A DNA stretch of 64,000 bases from Lepidodermella squamata (lineage: Eukaryota; Gastrotricha), in the NCBI GenBank assembly GCA_047495785.1, contig JBLDXI010000045.1:124001-188000 (forward strand), in the 5' to 3' direction. Both the position numbers and the translations under genes were made by a program. The notes beneath the pieces were generated by a model. It was given only the letters and a program-made list of their open reading frames with translations. It searched no databases and was not told the DNA's origin. Shown piece after piece: positions 1 to 13,989 of the stretch (positions within the stretch are counted from its first letter, which is position 1; every line of letters starts with the position of its first letter).

Positions 1-3000
1 GAAATTCCAGGTGACTGCGCACCGGGAAAAGCGGCGATTTATCAGACAAAAATATCCCGCTCGCAATTAAATTAAGTTTTCTGAAACGAATCGTCTGATA
101 TTAGTAAAGCGACAGACCTATAGAACAAAAATACTCTTTTTTAGGCAATTTTTAGATATTATCGCAGTCACTTAATTAAGCACTGACTCGCGATAAGAAA
201 ATCACATTAAAACATTGACATTTCATGTCTTAAAAATTTAATTATCTTTACATGTCACCGTTGGCCAGTCGAACACACAATTAATTAAATGCAAAATGTT
301 CACAGGTTAAGTGTACGAATAGCGTACCTACCGGTGTTTTTTTTGTATAAAGAGGACATCAAAAACATGCAAAAAGCGGACAGGTGCGAAGTACGTGCGT
401 CTGAGCTTTCTACGCCAAATCATTTGGTGTTCGAGGCGTGACCATTTCAATAGACATCTGTCGAAAAGTCCGGCGTTTTTAAAGGGCAGACAGTTATTAT
501 TTTTGTCAATGACGCGACACAAAAAATCACCGCGATTTGAAAGAAAGAGTGGTGTCGGCTGTAATCGCCCCGGGGTCAAATTATTTGCAAAAGATTAAGA
601 TGGCATATAGGGCTACACAAAAAAATGCGAAATTTTGCCATGCATGTGGCGAGATGCGGGGCGACTCACGAGATAAAATGCGCCGTCCTATTCGGCGCCG
701 ATGAGAGATGGATGGACGGTAATCAGCGGAAGACGGCCCAATGGATATTTATCGCATTATGACATGTGAAATGCGGGCGTTGTGACGCGCGTGCGCATAT
801 ATGGTTTTTTTTCGGGGAAATATTGATGATGCCAGTAAATTACATTTTTTTCGCGGCGCCAGCACGCGCTATCTCTTTTTGCGCTAAAAATATTCGCCGC
901 GTCGGCCAGACCAAAGCCACGGCTCATTAGCTAGGCATTATTCGCGGGGCAATGTTAGCCGAAAATAGCGATATGAGAGTCCCTAGTAAAGGACAGCCAA
1001 TTTTTTTCCAGAATCCTTAATGCTATCCAAGAGAGTCTCAGTAAGCGTAAAAAAATTAAAAAAATAAAATTATCGTATAATTTTAATTTTAACTGTTACT
1101 CCTACGTTGGCGAGTTGCTCTGAGATTTTGTCCGCTTCTCGCAAATCTCCCATCAAACGCGTCGCTCTCCCCAATCACACTTCTGACTTCCTGCTCACGC
1201 GATAAGACGGCGACCTCTCTAATAGTGTACAAAAAAATAGCTCACGGTCGCCAGACGCCGATGTAGTGGATATTCGTATATGCTTGGACTTGGATAAATC
1301 GGAGGACTTTTTAACAATAAAAACTATGGCGCGAATTACGTATATTACCACTGGCCTGGGTAAAGTTTCTTATAAATAATAATTGCCAACACTTTGATAT
1401 AATAATATACAGAAAAATGTGGGACCAACGGCGCGCTCATATCGGCGCCGCCATCACACAAAAAACGAATGAGGAGAGGCCATTAGATGCAATAAAAGCC
1501 GAAAAAAAGCGAACCAACGTTCGATAAAAAATTCCTATACTTTCGCATGCTACTACTTGTCGCAGCGCGCGTGCCGACGAAAAATTACACGCCTGTGTAT
1601 GTTTCGTATATATATATATAGTATATTAATATAGGGCTGGGCATATTTGCACGGCGAGCGGGAAGAGCGTGCGGCCGCTGGGGGGCGTTGGTGGCGGCAC
1701 GGCGGAACCGCTGCGTCGTCCGGCCGGCGCCTATTCTGGTCGTACTTTATTGACCCGGCCTGCAGTTTTTTTCTGTATATTGCGCATAAGTATATCGCGT
1801 GTTTTCGCATGACGGCCGTCTGACGCGCGCGCGCGATGCCAGACGGGCAGGCGAGCGCGCAAAAAAATTGCACACAGCGACCGGAGCATACTTAGTTTTT
1901 TGTCGACGGCGGCGCCATGGGCTTCGCTGGCCGGCTCAATTTTTATATTTTATATATATATATACGATTTTTTTCGCTTTCGGACTCAGGAAATGAATAC
2001 GCGGACAATGAAAAGCTTATTTCTGCGAAACCTTGAGCTTTTTTCGTAATATAACTGCACCACGGATGGCCCTTGTGCACTCTACGCAAGTATATACATA
2101 TAGTTCAGATGAACGGGAAATTACGACTGTTGGATATAGGCAATAAGCCTGTTTAAAATAAACAGATAAAATCGAGGTCGGGTAATGAAAAGGTGCGGAC
2201 AGCGGATTTAATCAGTTTAGACACTGCCGGCTACTAAATGCGCTCATCTACTAATACTTTGCACTTGCGATGGACGCACGGTGCGAGTAATTTTTTTCGC
2301 AGAATATAAAAGTAAAATTAATCTCACTTGGAACAAAAAAAGACAAGAGAAAACTGTAAGACATTTTCTGTCGACCAGTGACAAAATTCTCAAGGCACGA
2401 TCACCTGATTGATCACATGAACAATTAAAACCCATCATTGCAACTAATTTGAATTTTCTAAATTTAGAAAATACTAATGACAAAAAATAATTGAATTTCG
2501 CTATACATTTGCCGCTCAGGTATTCAAGCAGGGCGCTGATTGACAGGGAAATCTCAAAAAAACTCGGGACTATAAGAATGAATCAACCACGACCCGGCTA
2601 TAAAATATGTGCTCATTTGTAGGGAGATGAGGCTGGTCGGCCAAAAATAAGCAGGCAACATGCGCCGGCGGAGACCCAGTATTGCATTTTTATTGCCGGT
2701 GCCAGACACATGTACAGCCAAGCGCCAGACGCCAGCAGCAAAAATATATAATTTACGTTATGCGCTTTAAAGGAGAGAGAGAGAGGCGGTGTGTAGGGCG
2801 AAACGGAAGGGGGTGGGGGCACGAAAAAATGAGCAGCTACGTGGTGCTAAATCTGTGAAATGATGCTTAATATTTGCTGAAAAGTTATTTTACATACGCG
2901 ATATTTTTTTTTTTACAGCTGCTCGCCATCGTATTTACCGATGCTAGTCATTTTTTGGTGTTTGCGTCCATAGCCGGTGGCAAAACTATAAATTCTGCTA

Positions 3001-5327
3001 TATAGCTTGAGCAAATAGCGAGTGAATAATAACGCGATGGATGGGTAGAAAATCGAAGATCGAGAGCACTACATGTCCCGCGCGCACAGTCTGGACAGAC
3101 ATTTATCCCGTGTAGCGAAACGGCCATCTCATGGCGAATTAATCTGTGCTATAAGGCCATGGAATGCGACAACTAAAAGGGTTCTTTCACCTGATTTTTA
3201 ATGACAACCTGCGTAGCAGATGTTAGTTATATATTGGCTTCTGACGCATGTTGAAAGGCGCTTTTAATAGGATCCAGACGATGGGTTTAGGTGAAACAGC
3301 CTCTCGCTAATTAAGTTAAAACAATGTAGCAGTGCTAGATCGAAAAAAAACGGAACAAGAAATAAGAACCTATAAGTAATCTTAGATAATAGCTGTCGTA
3401 TAGTGCATGGCCTATAATGGACATTTTATTCAGAGGGGCCGCCCTGTTTTTCACGCTTGACGGATGTGGTCAGCAGGGTGACAGAAGTCATGGCAAAGGA
3501 AACCCGCTATGCAAAAAACTCTTGACGCTGTATAATGCTGAAAAGCACCGGATGAACGCTGATTACGGGCGACGTATTTCGAATGCATAAAAAACTAATA
3601 AAGATTTGTGTTTCTGGCTTGAGATAAAAATATATACGCCGGCTTGTTAGTGGCAACTACCTGCTGCCTCTCGAAGAGCAGGGGCAGCAGCACGAGCTGC
3701 TGGGATTTTTTGTCGTCGATATGTAAAAAAGCTTTGTCGCACGCTTGCCGTAAAAGAACGCATGCATAATAATATACATGGGGTCGGGAAAAAACGCGAA
3801 TATATCACAACAACAGTAAACAAAAAAGGAGCCAAGCGGCAGAAAAATTATGCGAGCCTACGCATGGCTGCAACCTGCTTCACGGCTGGACATCTGTTTT
3901 CTTGCAAGAAATCTCTGCAAGAATATTATTTTTTCCCGATGTAAAAAAAAAGAAACTTAATCTAGCGATATTGAGAAGACGCGGTGCTCCCCTCTTGAGC
4001 GCAAATTAAAAGCCCCTGGACGATCGGCGGGATTGAATAGTTCCTGGACAAGCGATTGATCACTCATTTCGGATAATTAGGAATTCAGAATCTCCCATCA
4101 AGTGCATCGAGAAAAAATGCTGGCTAGTATATGTGCATTTGAATGCTCGAGTATGGCCAGTGAGCTTATAATCTTCGCCGCAAAAAACGTAAATGTACTA
4201 GGTATATAGGTGAAGCGGGGAAGAAATCATCTTTTAATTTTGTTCAACAATCTGCGACGGCGCGCGAATCGCCTCGAGGGAGCGCAAGATTTGTCCGAAA
4301 TTTCTTTTTCGCCAGCCAAAAAAATGCCGAATGGCCATGGATTTCACCGGATATAAAAGCAATTAACTTCAAAATTAGTTTGAACTTGCGCTTTCGATTC
4401 TAGCTTTTTTTTATAAGACCCTTATTTGTATTTGGTCACATGGCAGGCTTCCTCTAGCCATTAATATGGGCAGTTTATTTTACCAGGGAAAATCCGTTTT
4501 AATCTGCATGAAAGACCAGCTAATAATTATAGAATTCTCGCTAATTAATGGGATTAAACGGGAGGACCGCGACGAGTTGATTTTTTTGTTAATTGAAGGC
4601 TATAAGGTGATCGGGGTGATTCAGCGCGTATTTTTCCGAGAAATCCTCAAGTCCAGATTAAAAATTTCACCAGAAGTGACGTAGCACTTATTCACGTCTA
4701 ATCTGACGGCGTTAATTCCGCGGGTCACAAGTGACATCTCAGCCACAGACATGATGTGTCTAGTCCTATGGCTTCTCGCGCATAATGTCAATCTTTCAAC
4801 TTATTTGTCCCCGAGTTCCAGGATGCCCATACTCGATATTGAAGCCGGTTCCTTGATGTTAATACCTTAGGAAGCCCTCTAACGGGTGCACCGAATGCCT
4901 ATCAACGGCGAAAATGTCAAGATTTCTAGCTACGTCCGCTCGTGTTATACGGTGACATGAACCGCGCCTGCAGTCCGGTCGTTCATTTCGTTTAACCTAA
5001 AATGAAAAAAATAGGGCAATCAATCACACGGTACGGGAATTCATTGTCCAAGACAAAACTGCAGCCTTTCGTTTTATTCATAAATATAGCTGTGAATTAC
5101 AAAAAAGACACTTCGAACCACGAAAAATACGACTATTCGAATATTGCGCCTCGGAATTTCCTAAAACATCACATTAAACGCGCGGACGTCACGCAGACAA
5201 AAACTTGTACCGAACGCTAATAAGTACACTTCATATCACCTGCATAGCATTTTGATTGCAATGTAATACTCGAATGAAATCGTCCACATCTAGGTGCAAA
5301 AACGACGAATGTCTCCTGGACAAATTG
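1..5327. other. Gene-free region
   Basis: I find no supportable exon on either strand here. ORFs are short, overlap one another and resemble no family. The sequence mixes AT-rich runs, (TA)n tracts near 1609 and 1951, and CpG-containing blocks at about 1,650-1,900 and 3,640-3,730. I see no large inverted or tandem repeats. It could be an intron, promoter or enhancer domain of a gene outside the window to the left. Confidence 0.5.
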
Positions 5328-8300
5328 TCACAGCGACGACTCCTCTTGCAAAGTCCCGATAAGCTCGCATAGGGCCAGCGTCATGCTGTACATAGTGTAG
5401 GACTCGGGCAGTTGGGATAAACTCAGCGATAACAGCCGGCTTAAAACAGGCAGCGATTTAGCCGACAACGCCCCTTCGCCGAACGAACTCGCGAGTAAAC
5501 TGCTCTCCTGGTCGTTCAAGCATTCAGCGAGCCAATGAACTAGTTCAGGCGCGAAAGCGTCGAGCCGGTTTCGAAGCGCCTGAGACCGCGAGCCTCGATC
5601 GCCTTGATACACAAGTCTAGCGATGAGATTTCCGATAGCGGCAATGACGGGCGGCCAGAATTTGACGGCGTTGAATTCGGTTTGACCCTCAGTTGTTGCT
5701 GCTGAGTAGCTTTCGGCCAACTGAACGAGTTCGTCGGAAACGCTAACGCAGGTGAGCATGGCGAGATTTCGGCCGGTTATAAGCGACTTGTCCAGGTGCC
5801 AGAAGTTGACCAGTCGCATTGACAGTTCGTTCCACTGATCGTAGTAAGGGCAGTTTTTAAGGAGGAAGGTAACATTGGGCGGCTTTATCGCGAAAAGAAG
5901 CGCTCTTGTTATTCGAATGATGAACTAGAGTGAAAGAACCATTAATCATCAAGCTCTATTATTGCTATAAAAACTAACGTTTGTTCGACTTTCGACTACA
6001 TAATCGAGCACGTGAGGCGGTGGAGTCGGGGCAGAGTAAAGATCTTGAAACAGGATGGATTGTTCCTAAAATTTGAAAAAAATTTGAAAATATAATGAAA
6101 TTTAAAACAGTATTTCGCGGAACCCAATTTCAAATCTTTGCCTCCATCAAAAACCATCAAAAAGTGCTATTCTCGAATAATTATTTATACAGAATATCTT
6201 CTGATCTTCGGAACGAGATTTACGTGAGCGAAACCTAAATTCCAATTGCTGAACCAAATTCGCGTTTCGCGAAACCTAATTCAAAATGCTAAATGTTGTC
6301 AAGTCCAAAAAATTTCAAGAATTTCGAGCAACTTTGATTTCTAAAGTGACCGCTACGTCTTGCACAAAATTCCGCACTGAATATAAAAATAATTTATTTC
6401 GAATTAAGATTGGAAGTTCTGAAAAGTGGTTTCAAACCCAATAAATATTCAAAAATTTGGTTCCGGTAAGAGGACGACCTCTTTTATTATCATGATTACG
6501 CTGTGTTCTCAAAGTGATTATCAGGTTTTGTACAGAAAATCCAGCATAATTTTATTCAATTTAAAATCCGATATTTCTTATTATTATGTGGGCCAAAATC
6601 GCCCATGCAGTCCCATCAATTTTCCAAAATATGGGGTTACACAGTTTTCGTCAGGCCTTAAATTATTCGCTACTTGTTTTCCGTATCGCAGGTTTGTTTA
6701 CAGCCTAGATCCAGTTTGGAAATCGTATGTCAATCATTCAATAAACGTTAGGACAATTCGGGAATTACAAAATCATACATAAGTAGGTTATTATGGCATC
6801 CCAAAATTTCTGGACAATTTATTAATTTGCAGTATTTTCACTTCCGGGATGCAATAATTCGATCTATTTTCAATTTTTCAAGTACTAAAACTTCCAAAAC
6901 ATAAACCTTAAATTGAAGTGGATTGCTTTGATCTGATTTCTGACTTGTCAGCTATCAGCTGAGCAGTTAAAAATAGTGCACAATGAGATCAAACAACTAT
7001 AATGAATGGTGTCAATCGGACATTCAAGTACACAATGCAAAATTCATTAAAATGGCTAATATCATCTGGTCAATTTAAGCCGATGTAACTTGTCGCATCA
7101 ATCAATAATTCTGAAATGACCTACATCTACGTGGATAAATTAGGAGGATATATGATTCCGATTCGCTGAATCAGCATTTAAAAATAACAGTGTCCATAGT
7201 GCCAGTTAATTTACTTAGAATTAATCCTAAATTTGCTAAATCGCCTAATTTGACATAATCTTGTCATTAAAGTCGCTATCATTCATCGAATTTTGACGAT
7301 TCCGGTACGTCTGGGTCAAAATTAGACGTCCATAGTGCGGCAATTTTACTCGGACCAAATCCTAAATTTACCTAATTTGATATAATCTTGTTATTCAAGT
7401 CGTTTCTGGAACGTCTGCGCCAGACAGTTTTAATTTTAACAATAATTTTGTCCTAATGATCAGACAAAAACGGGTTAATCAACGTACAATGTGGGAGAAC
7501 AGGTGATCGAGAGAGGCTGGTTTCAGACGGAAATGGATGATAATTCGCAGGACGATAGCAGCCTCGAGATGCAGGTTCAAACACTCGACGTTATTTATCG
7601 TCACATCAGCAGCCGCTGCTTGATCCGCCAGCGAGATGCGGCCTTTATCATCCGGCGGTTTCGGCCAAACCGCCTCAGCATTCAGCAACGATTTTTCAAC
7701 CGAAGGAGTTAGCGATTTGTCATTCATTTTTGACGTAGACTCAATTAAGAGCTCAAATAGCTGCGAGGTAAATGCAGCAACCTGCTCAGCGGCTAATTCA
7801 GTTATCCCATCGCCGAATTCGGAGTCGCGAGGCGCCCTGTCCAGTCTTAAGGTGGACATGAAAGCCGTTTGAAAAATCGGCCGGACCAATTTAGACCATA
7901 TGTGTTGCAGCAGCCAGCATTTTAGCCGTAAATTAGCCGGCGATATCGAATTCGCGTACGAAATCGACGCTTCGAGTAGAAACGGCTGCGAGCCAATGAA
8001 TTCTTGCCGCGACCACGAGTGGGCCGATTCCCACGAGCAACCGGCTAAAATCTGATCGCTACTCAGCGAGGCCGGCAGAATTGCAATAAGCCGCGCTAGC
8101 AAATGATCGATCGTCGACTCAACTGTCAATAATTTGATTGCCTTGCTGCTGCTGCTATGCGCCGCAATGTCAACGCGCCCGAAAAACTCGCGAATGTCAA
8201 ATTTTGACGCAACAATCCACCGGCAAATGTGTTCACACAGCAAATCAACGCCGTTATTTGTTATCATCGATGAAGATAATTGCGGTAGTTGAACGACTTG

Positions 8301-11142
8301 AATGTCCTGAACATCTGTATCCCACCCATCTGTACCGGTTTCTTGCTGCTGCTGCTGTTGGGGTTGATTTATCGATTTACAAGAAATTAACATTTCAAAC
8401 AACGATAAAACAGTTAATTGCGTGCATAATTGACTCCACTCGTCCTGAGCGCTTTTGTTGTCGAATTTGAACGAATCACTTTCTAGCAGCATAGCACTGA
8501 CTGAAATATCCGCGTCCCAATCGCCGGCCATTTCAAGTAAGGAGGATTGCTCCTCGCTAGCGACTGGCTGATTTTTCGCCGATAATTGACTAGCTATTAA
8601 GGCGACGCTGAGCGCCTTAACGTGGGCGAACGAGTCTGAACACATTTTGAAACACGTGTTCCAAAACGTTTGACTCTCGGCTACAACAAGCCGCGATAGC
8701 ATTTGAAGCAGTGACACCAGTAGAGACAAATGCTCAACCGTTAACAGCGGCGAAACTGGCGAGAAGAAATAGCCGAGTAAAAATCGCAATAATTCAATCG
8801 GTTTGAAAATTTGACTAGCAAATAATGAAATTGCCGAGTCGAATTGATGAGCTCTGTCTGAATAGTCTTCCATTTGAAATAGAAACCCGAAAATATGAGC
8901 ACCAAGTAGCACGTCAGAGCTTTGCTGTGAAATTCCAGGCTTGCTAAGAACGCCTAATAGCTCCATAAATTCGATCAAGTGCATTGGCTTCGCTGGCTGG
9001 CGGTGATCGTCCTGGATTTTCATTCCATTAACAAGGCAATATGTCTCGAAAATCTGGTGATAACTATCCCGTTCATTCACTCGCAAACAAAATGTGCTGA
9101 GAATCGCGTCGAGATTCACCCCGGGTGATGCTTTTCGAGTTGACGCCGATTTCGCAAACGAGTCAAGATTCGTGTATAAATTAATCGCAGCAATCGCTTT
9201 GCTGCAAAGCGAATGAAACCGCTGGCCATCTTCGGCTGGCAGACGCTTCGAAATCGGAAGTAAATCAGTCAACGCTGCGATCAAATTAGCCGGATTTTTC
9301 TGCTGACTTTTAATAATCAGTTGAACGGCAGTGTCCCTGGTTTCGTCTAGATGCATTTTACCAACGATTTCCGCATAAGACTCGGATTTCCCTTGTCTCA
9401 AAGCTGCGTCTAAATCGCGAAGTAACGACTGATCCAACAACTTCGCACGGTTTCTATCTGCAACAGCCCAATGGAACGCAACCTCAACCGCGTAAATCGG
9501 GCCGTCGGATGATAATAGGAAGCAAGATTCGAGGCCTAAATCCATGGGATCATTCACCATTGACCGAGTCCATCCTAACATTCCGTGCGGTGCATAGATT
9601 AGACGAGAATTAGGGGCTACGTCCGTCACGTGAATTCGTTCCCATCGCTCGCCGCCCCAAACTTCGAGCTGGCAACGTCGAGGCGAGTGGATCACAAGAA
9701 ATTGCGTTCCTCTGGAATTTCGACCTTCAGAACTTTTAGAATCGCTGTCTTGAAGGGAACGAACCCAGCCGATTTGAGCCTCTCGATAACCTTTAAATTG
9801 CTTCACGATAATTCCGAGTTCGAGATCAAGGACGTAAATTCGATTAAAATTATCAGTTACAGCTGCTAGACGATGATTGGGAGACGCGGCGATAGTTTGA
9901 CCAACTCGAGGTCGGTCCAACAAAACGTTTTTCAAATTCAATATTTTAGGCGCTTCTTGAGCCGCGGTTTGTTCGTCTGACGACGAAGAGCTGTACTTCT
10001 GTTGATCAGTTTGCCGGCTCCAAGACAGCAGACCGGCCACGCTTGACACGATTTTATTAGTGACTGCCGAAGTCAAATCACTGACCAAACTGCCGGCTTG
10101 TTTCCGTTCTTGACCTGTCCAAGTTCCGATGAAGGGCATAGAACCCGCGCTGACGAAATGAGACAATTGATTGCATGTATTGATATCAGCACCACTTTGA
10201 TAAGTAGCATAAAACAATGCGCTCAGCTCGGACATTGGCCGAATTCCGCATGTAACGAAGTCGTTCACATTGTCGATATCTGTGAATTTCCATTTCGTAA
10301 ACGATAACATGCTATGAGGAATGGTCGATGCGGAATTAATAGGGCCACTCGACGGTCGCAATGCCTGCTGAGCGTAAACAACTCGCAACAACTGGAATAA
10401 ACCGAATGCATCGATAGTAACAAGAATTCCATCAGCAAAGAGTATGGTAAAATCGTCGCCAGGTTCAGCTACGTTACCGCATTGGGTATTCAACCAGTGT
10501 TGAGTTCTGCATTTCATTTGTACAATCGGCTTTGTATTAAACGATTGGCCGAACAAATAAATGCCATTCTACAAAAACAATTTCGTCCATTACCTAATCA
10601 AACACGTAATTATCAATGCTTACCTCTGTGAACATTTGCAGCAACCCACTTCGATATCCGACGGCGATGCAAGTCCACTCGGCCTGACCATGAGTGCTTA
10701 CTTTTTGAGAAGCGATCGGCAAACATATCACACATGTTGGAATATCATTGCTGGTATTAGGACCTCCGCTCAATTCGAGGGTGGTTCTCAAAGTAAAAAC
10801 AGGACCCGATTTGGAAGACTGGGACCCTATGATAAAAATATATCAAAAATCCAGATAGATCATTTCTCGTAGTAATTACTCGTCAACAAGCAGCACCTGG
10901 ATTTCTTCGCCAAGACAACCAGGTCACCAGTAGGAGCGATTGCTACCAGTGAGTCGTTTAAGCGAAACTCTTGATCGCCGTCATTACTCAGCCAAGATTG
11001 CCGTTGGAAGTTCACTAATAAATTAGAAAATTAACGCGGAAATCGTAAAATGTTAGAAAATATTACCTGGCGATGCAACAGCCGCTTTGGATGACAAAAA
11101 CTCGCTGATGTCACCGACCTTTTTTAACCACTGATTATCCAT
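5328..11142 (-). CDS. RAB3GAP2: RAB3GAP2, Rab3 GTPase-activating protein non-catalytic subunit
   Basis: Five exons on the minus strand: 11142-11067, 11014-10880, 10826-10624, 10568-7488 and 5924-5328. They join in frame to about 1,363 residues, close to the vertebrate length. The N-terminal half has the Rab3GAP regulatory-subunit signature, including WTCIAVGYRSG, a constitutive AAVTDNFNRIYVLDLE block and YREAQIGW. A short poly-Q run (PQQQQQQ) lies in the middle. The last exon aligns by pattern with the helical C terminus of the family. With RAB3GAP1 the protein forms the GAP for Rab3 and the GEF for Rab18, acting in secretion and at the ER. The start is the first ATG before MDNQWLKK. The last intron (5925-7487, 1.56 kb) is much longer than the others (about 52-55 nt). 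The upstream neighbour is a PH-domain gene on the same strand. Confidence 0.93.
7190..7425. repeat. Imperfect tandem duplication in the RAB3GAP2 intron
   Basis: Two diverged units of about 100-135 bp, starting near 7190 and 7328. Each begins with GTCCATAGTGC and carries CCTAAATTT followed by CTAATTTGAYATAATCTTGT and AAGTCG. The remainder of the 5925-7487 intron is AT-rich with no coding content that I can see. Confidence 0.6.
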
Positions 11143-11594
11143 TGTAGATCATGTTGGGAATTATTGATAAGTTACTATAAATTACAAAACAAAAATTCAG
11201 GCAAGAGAATTGACAATAAGTCAAGTGCCAAATGAAGTTCGTATCATAGAAATTTATTTCTTCAATAAATATTCGGAGCATTGATCCTACATAGCGAAAA
11301 CTGCTGCTTGTGCATAGATGTCCATTCTTAGTTGAGAGGAATCTACCTCAGCCCTCGATTAACAGCCCTGGATAAGTACTTATCTTGCCCTCTCCTCGGC
11401 CAGCTGATAGCTGATAGACAATTAAGTGATATGAACTATGTAAAAGCAGCAATGTACGAACAGACATGCCCATAAATATTTCAATAATGAGCTGAAAACC
11501 ATAGCGTAGTGACTAAAGTCATGAAGTACCAAAGTGTTAAGTGAATAGCAGAACAATGACTCCCGTAAAATATTCCGATAAGATTCTTCAAAAA

Positions 11595-12014
11595 TTAGTT
11601 TGATCCAGGGGTAGTGCTAGCTTTTGACAGAGCACTAATCCATTGATCCTTTTCTAGCTGAGAAGCGGCAGCAATACGCACAGATTCGGCAGAGTCGATG
11701 AAAAGTAACGAAAAGCGATGCAAACGATTTTTGTAAAGAGCCTCGCCTTCATCCCAAATAACCGCTTCCGAATCAGATTCGTCAACCACTCTAAATCTCT
11801 CTAGAACGTAGAAGCCAAACAGCGAGCAGTCATTGCGGCCTGATTGATTTTGAAGCTCGAACAAGAATAACAGATTCGCTCTTAATCGGCCGTAACACTC
11901 GACGTATCGTTCGCTTGATTGATCCCACACCCACAGCAAGTTTTCAACGGCAAAGTAAGATGCATCATGCTCACTGGCAAGATTAATCACATGCTGTGCA
12001 TTTTCGAGCAACAT
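11595..12014 (-). CDS. PH-domain-like protein (partial or short)
   Basis: An open frame ends at 11595. The first in-frame ATG is at 12014, giving 139 residues, but the frame stays open further upstream to about 12,120, so an earlier exon is possible. The C-terminal two thirds reads like a pleckstrin-homology domain: GRLRANLLFLFE, then FYVLERFRVVDE, then a basic loop, RFSLLFID, and a final helix EKDQWISALSKAS with the conserved Trp. PH domains usually bind phosphoinositides or proteins at membranes. The exact family (sesquipedalian-like, PLEKHJ1-like or other) is not resolved. It lies 450 bp upstream of RAB3GAP2 on the same strand. Confidence 0.6.
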   Translation of the reverse strand: MLLENAQHVINLASEHDASYFAVENLLWVWDQSSERYVECYGRLRANLLFLFELQNQSGRNDCSLFGFYVLERFRVVDESDSEAVIWDEGEALYKNRLHRFSLLFIDSAESVRIAAASQLEKDQWISALSKASTTPGSN

Positions 12015-12451
12015 TTCAGGACGTTTGTGAAGGCGATCATCCAAGTCAATCACTTCGGAGTCGGTTCCAAAATATTGAATTGAACTTTTATTTTTCCTAC
12101 GGCAAATATAAATTGTCGAAATCGTCTTTAAAAAATATGAGCATTGTATTTAAGCCTGCTAATACGTTATTAAATGTCATAATCGAATAGTTCGTGTTTT
12201 TTCGCAGCTAATGTGACGTGGAAACGATGCGCCGCAGGATTACCGAGTGACGCCGGGTTGCCGCTGTCGTTTCCGACGACCGAAACGTAATTCCTTGTGG
12301 ACATGTATCCTCGTTTTTCAAGTCATGAGAGTGTTAATTGCCATATCAATCAATTTCATTTATCAGCTACTTATTACAATCTCCGATGGGAAGGATTTCG
12401 GGGCGTTTGGTCTCGATTTGCTTGTCATTCGCTTCCCACTTGTCCCATCTA

Positions 12452-13909
12452 CTGTAAAAACAGAAATTTCTGCGAGGACTTTATTTCTGCGAATGGCCAA
12501 TTTTTCAGGTAGTTTTAATTTCTGCGGACAAAATTTTTGCGAATGGAAAAACTGAGCTTTTTTCGGAGAATTCTGATCGCTTCCGGAGGGTTAAGGCTGA
12601 GGGTTAAAAGTTAAGGTTAGGGTTATGTTGGGGGTGGGTTGCCCTCTGAGAGTGAGCCCTCTTGGCACTTCTACACACGAAATTGGAAGAGGATCGGCAA
12701 CTGACGTTCATAACGTTTAGCTGTTCTTAGCGTAACGCTATTGACTATTGGTCCGGGTCAACTTTCAAAACCCAAACCAGCAAAAAGAACAGGTCTAACC
12801 CGAAGATGACTCGTGAATATTTTTGGCTTTGAGAGATAGAAAGGTAGCTGTCTTAACTGACATATTGTAATTTGATGGCGAAGCTATTTTCAAAAAGGAT
12901 TTCCCCGGTGCTCTCGCCCCTATTAATAGTTTTGAACTCAACGAGCCATGCGCGAGAAGCGTCTGCCGAAGGATGAACTCTTATACCAGGAAGGCTGCAA
13001 ATCAACATTGAGCAAAATCCCTGAGCTTGAATCCGTCGTTTTTTCATTTACCGCGAGGTTCACGTGTAGAGATGTAAACTACGCCCGCCGAGCCTCGAGA
13101 AAGTTTTCACTAGAAATTTCGTTTTTCCAACGACAGTTTGAGCACAAATTCTTGTACGAACCCGGGCTTCGAACCCGTGCATCACTAAAACCCCACTAAA
13201 ACCTATACTAGTTGCAGTGGCGGAGATAATAGGTTGTTCGGGGGATGCAAGCGACCGTAAATTACCGTAAGCCGTAACCCCCAAAATGGACCTTTTTAGC
13301 CCCTCTTTAGGCTTTAGGTAAAGAAAGCGCCAAAAGGCTTTCCGAAAAGCCCACAAGTAGGTAAAGCCGAGTACTGCTATGTGTCTGCTATATTCGGTTG
13401 GCTCACATGACAATAATTATGACAAGGCGTTTTTGTGGCGATGAAAAACTACGAAAAATCGAAAAAAACAAACACGAGCTGGAGACTTTATTTAAAGTTC
13501 CCTGGGGTTTTGAAAAATGAAGTTGTGACCCCCTTACTCAGACTATTTTCCCACCTCGTGCTAGCTTAGCTTATCCAACTTATTTCCGCCACTGGCTAGT
13601 TACCTATTACCTAGAAACCGGGCCACTTTGCTCATTAAATCTGTGAAATTTTATCCTCTAGGCCATGCTAATTGCTCTACATACCATGGAAAATGGCTAA
13701 GGGGCCCAACCCGGCTAGGTAGCCTGTATTCCCTTGCTTCATATGAAGGGGCATGCAAACTTTCACGAGCCTGAGCGATTATTGCTTCGTTTTAAGCGAA
13801 TTCTGAAGAATTAGTGGGACTTAAATTCTGCGAATTTAATTTTTGCGAGTCAAAATTTTCTCGCAGATTCGCAAAAATTAAGTCCTCGCAGAAATTTCTG
13901 TTTTTACAG
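12452..13909. mobile_element. TA-flanked DNA transposon (non-autonomous, Tc1/mariner-like ends)
   Basis: The two ends are inverted repeats. The left starts CTGTAAAAACAGAAATTTCT at 12452 and the right end is its complement, finishing at 13909. About 30 bp match perfectly, followed by a diverged continuation (TGCGAAT on both sides). Both ends abut a TA dinucleotide (12450-12451 and 13910-13911), as expected for a TA target-site duplication. The 1,458-bp interior shows no transposase. It contains TTAGGG-like degenerate repeats near 12,600-12,645 and a tRNA B-box-like GGGTTCGAAGCCC on the minus strand near 13,160. Confidence 0.75.
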
Positions 13910-13989
13910 TATAGCGGACAATATTACTTATCCGTAAAACCTTTTTATTCCTAGTTCCTAGATTAGGACCAACTCAATTGCTCAATTTA

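Noticed and set aside
6426-6782. 118-codon ORF on the plus strand
   Set aside because: It lies inside the last RAB3GAP2 intron, is AT-rich and has no domain features.
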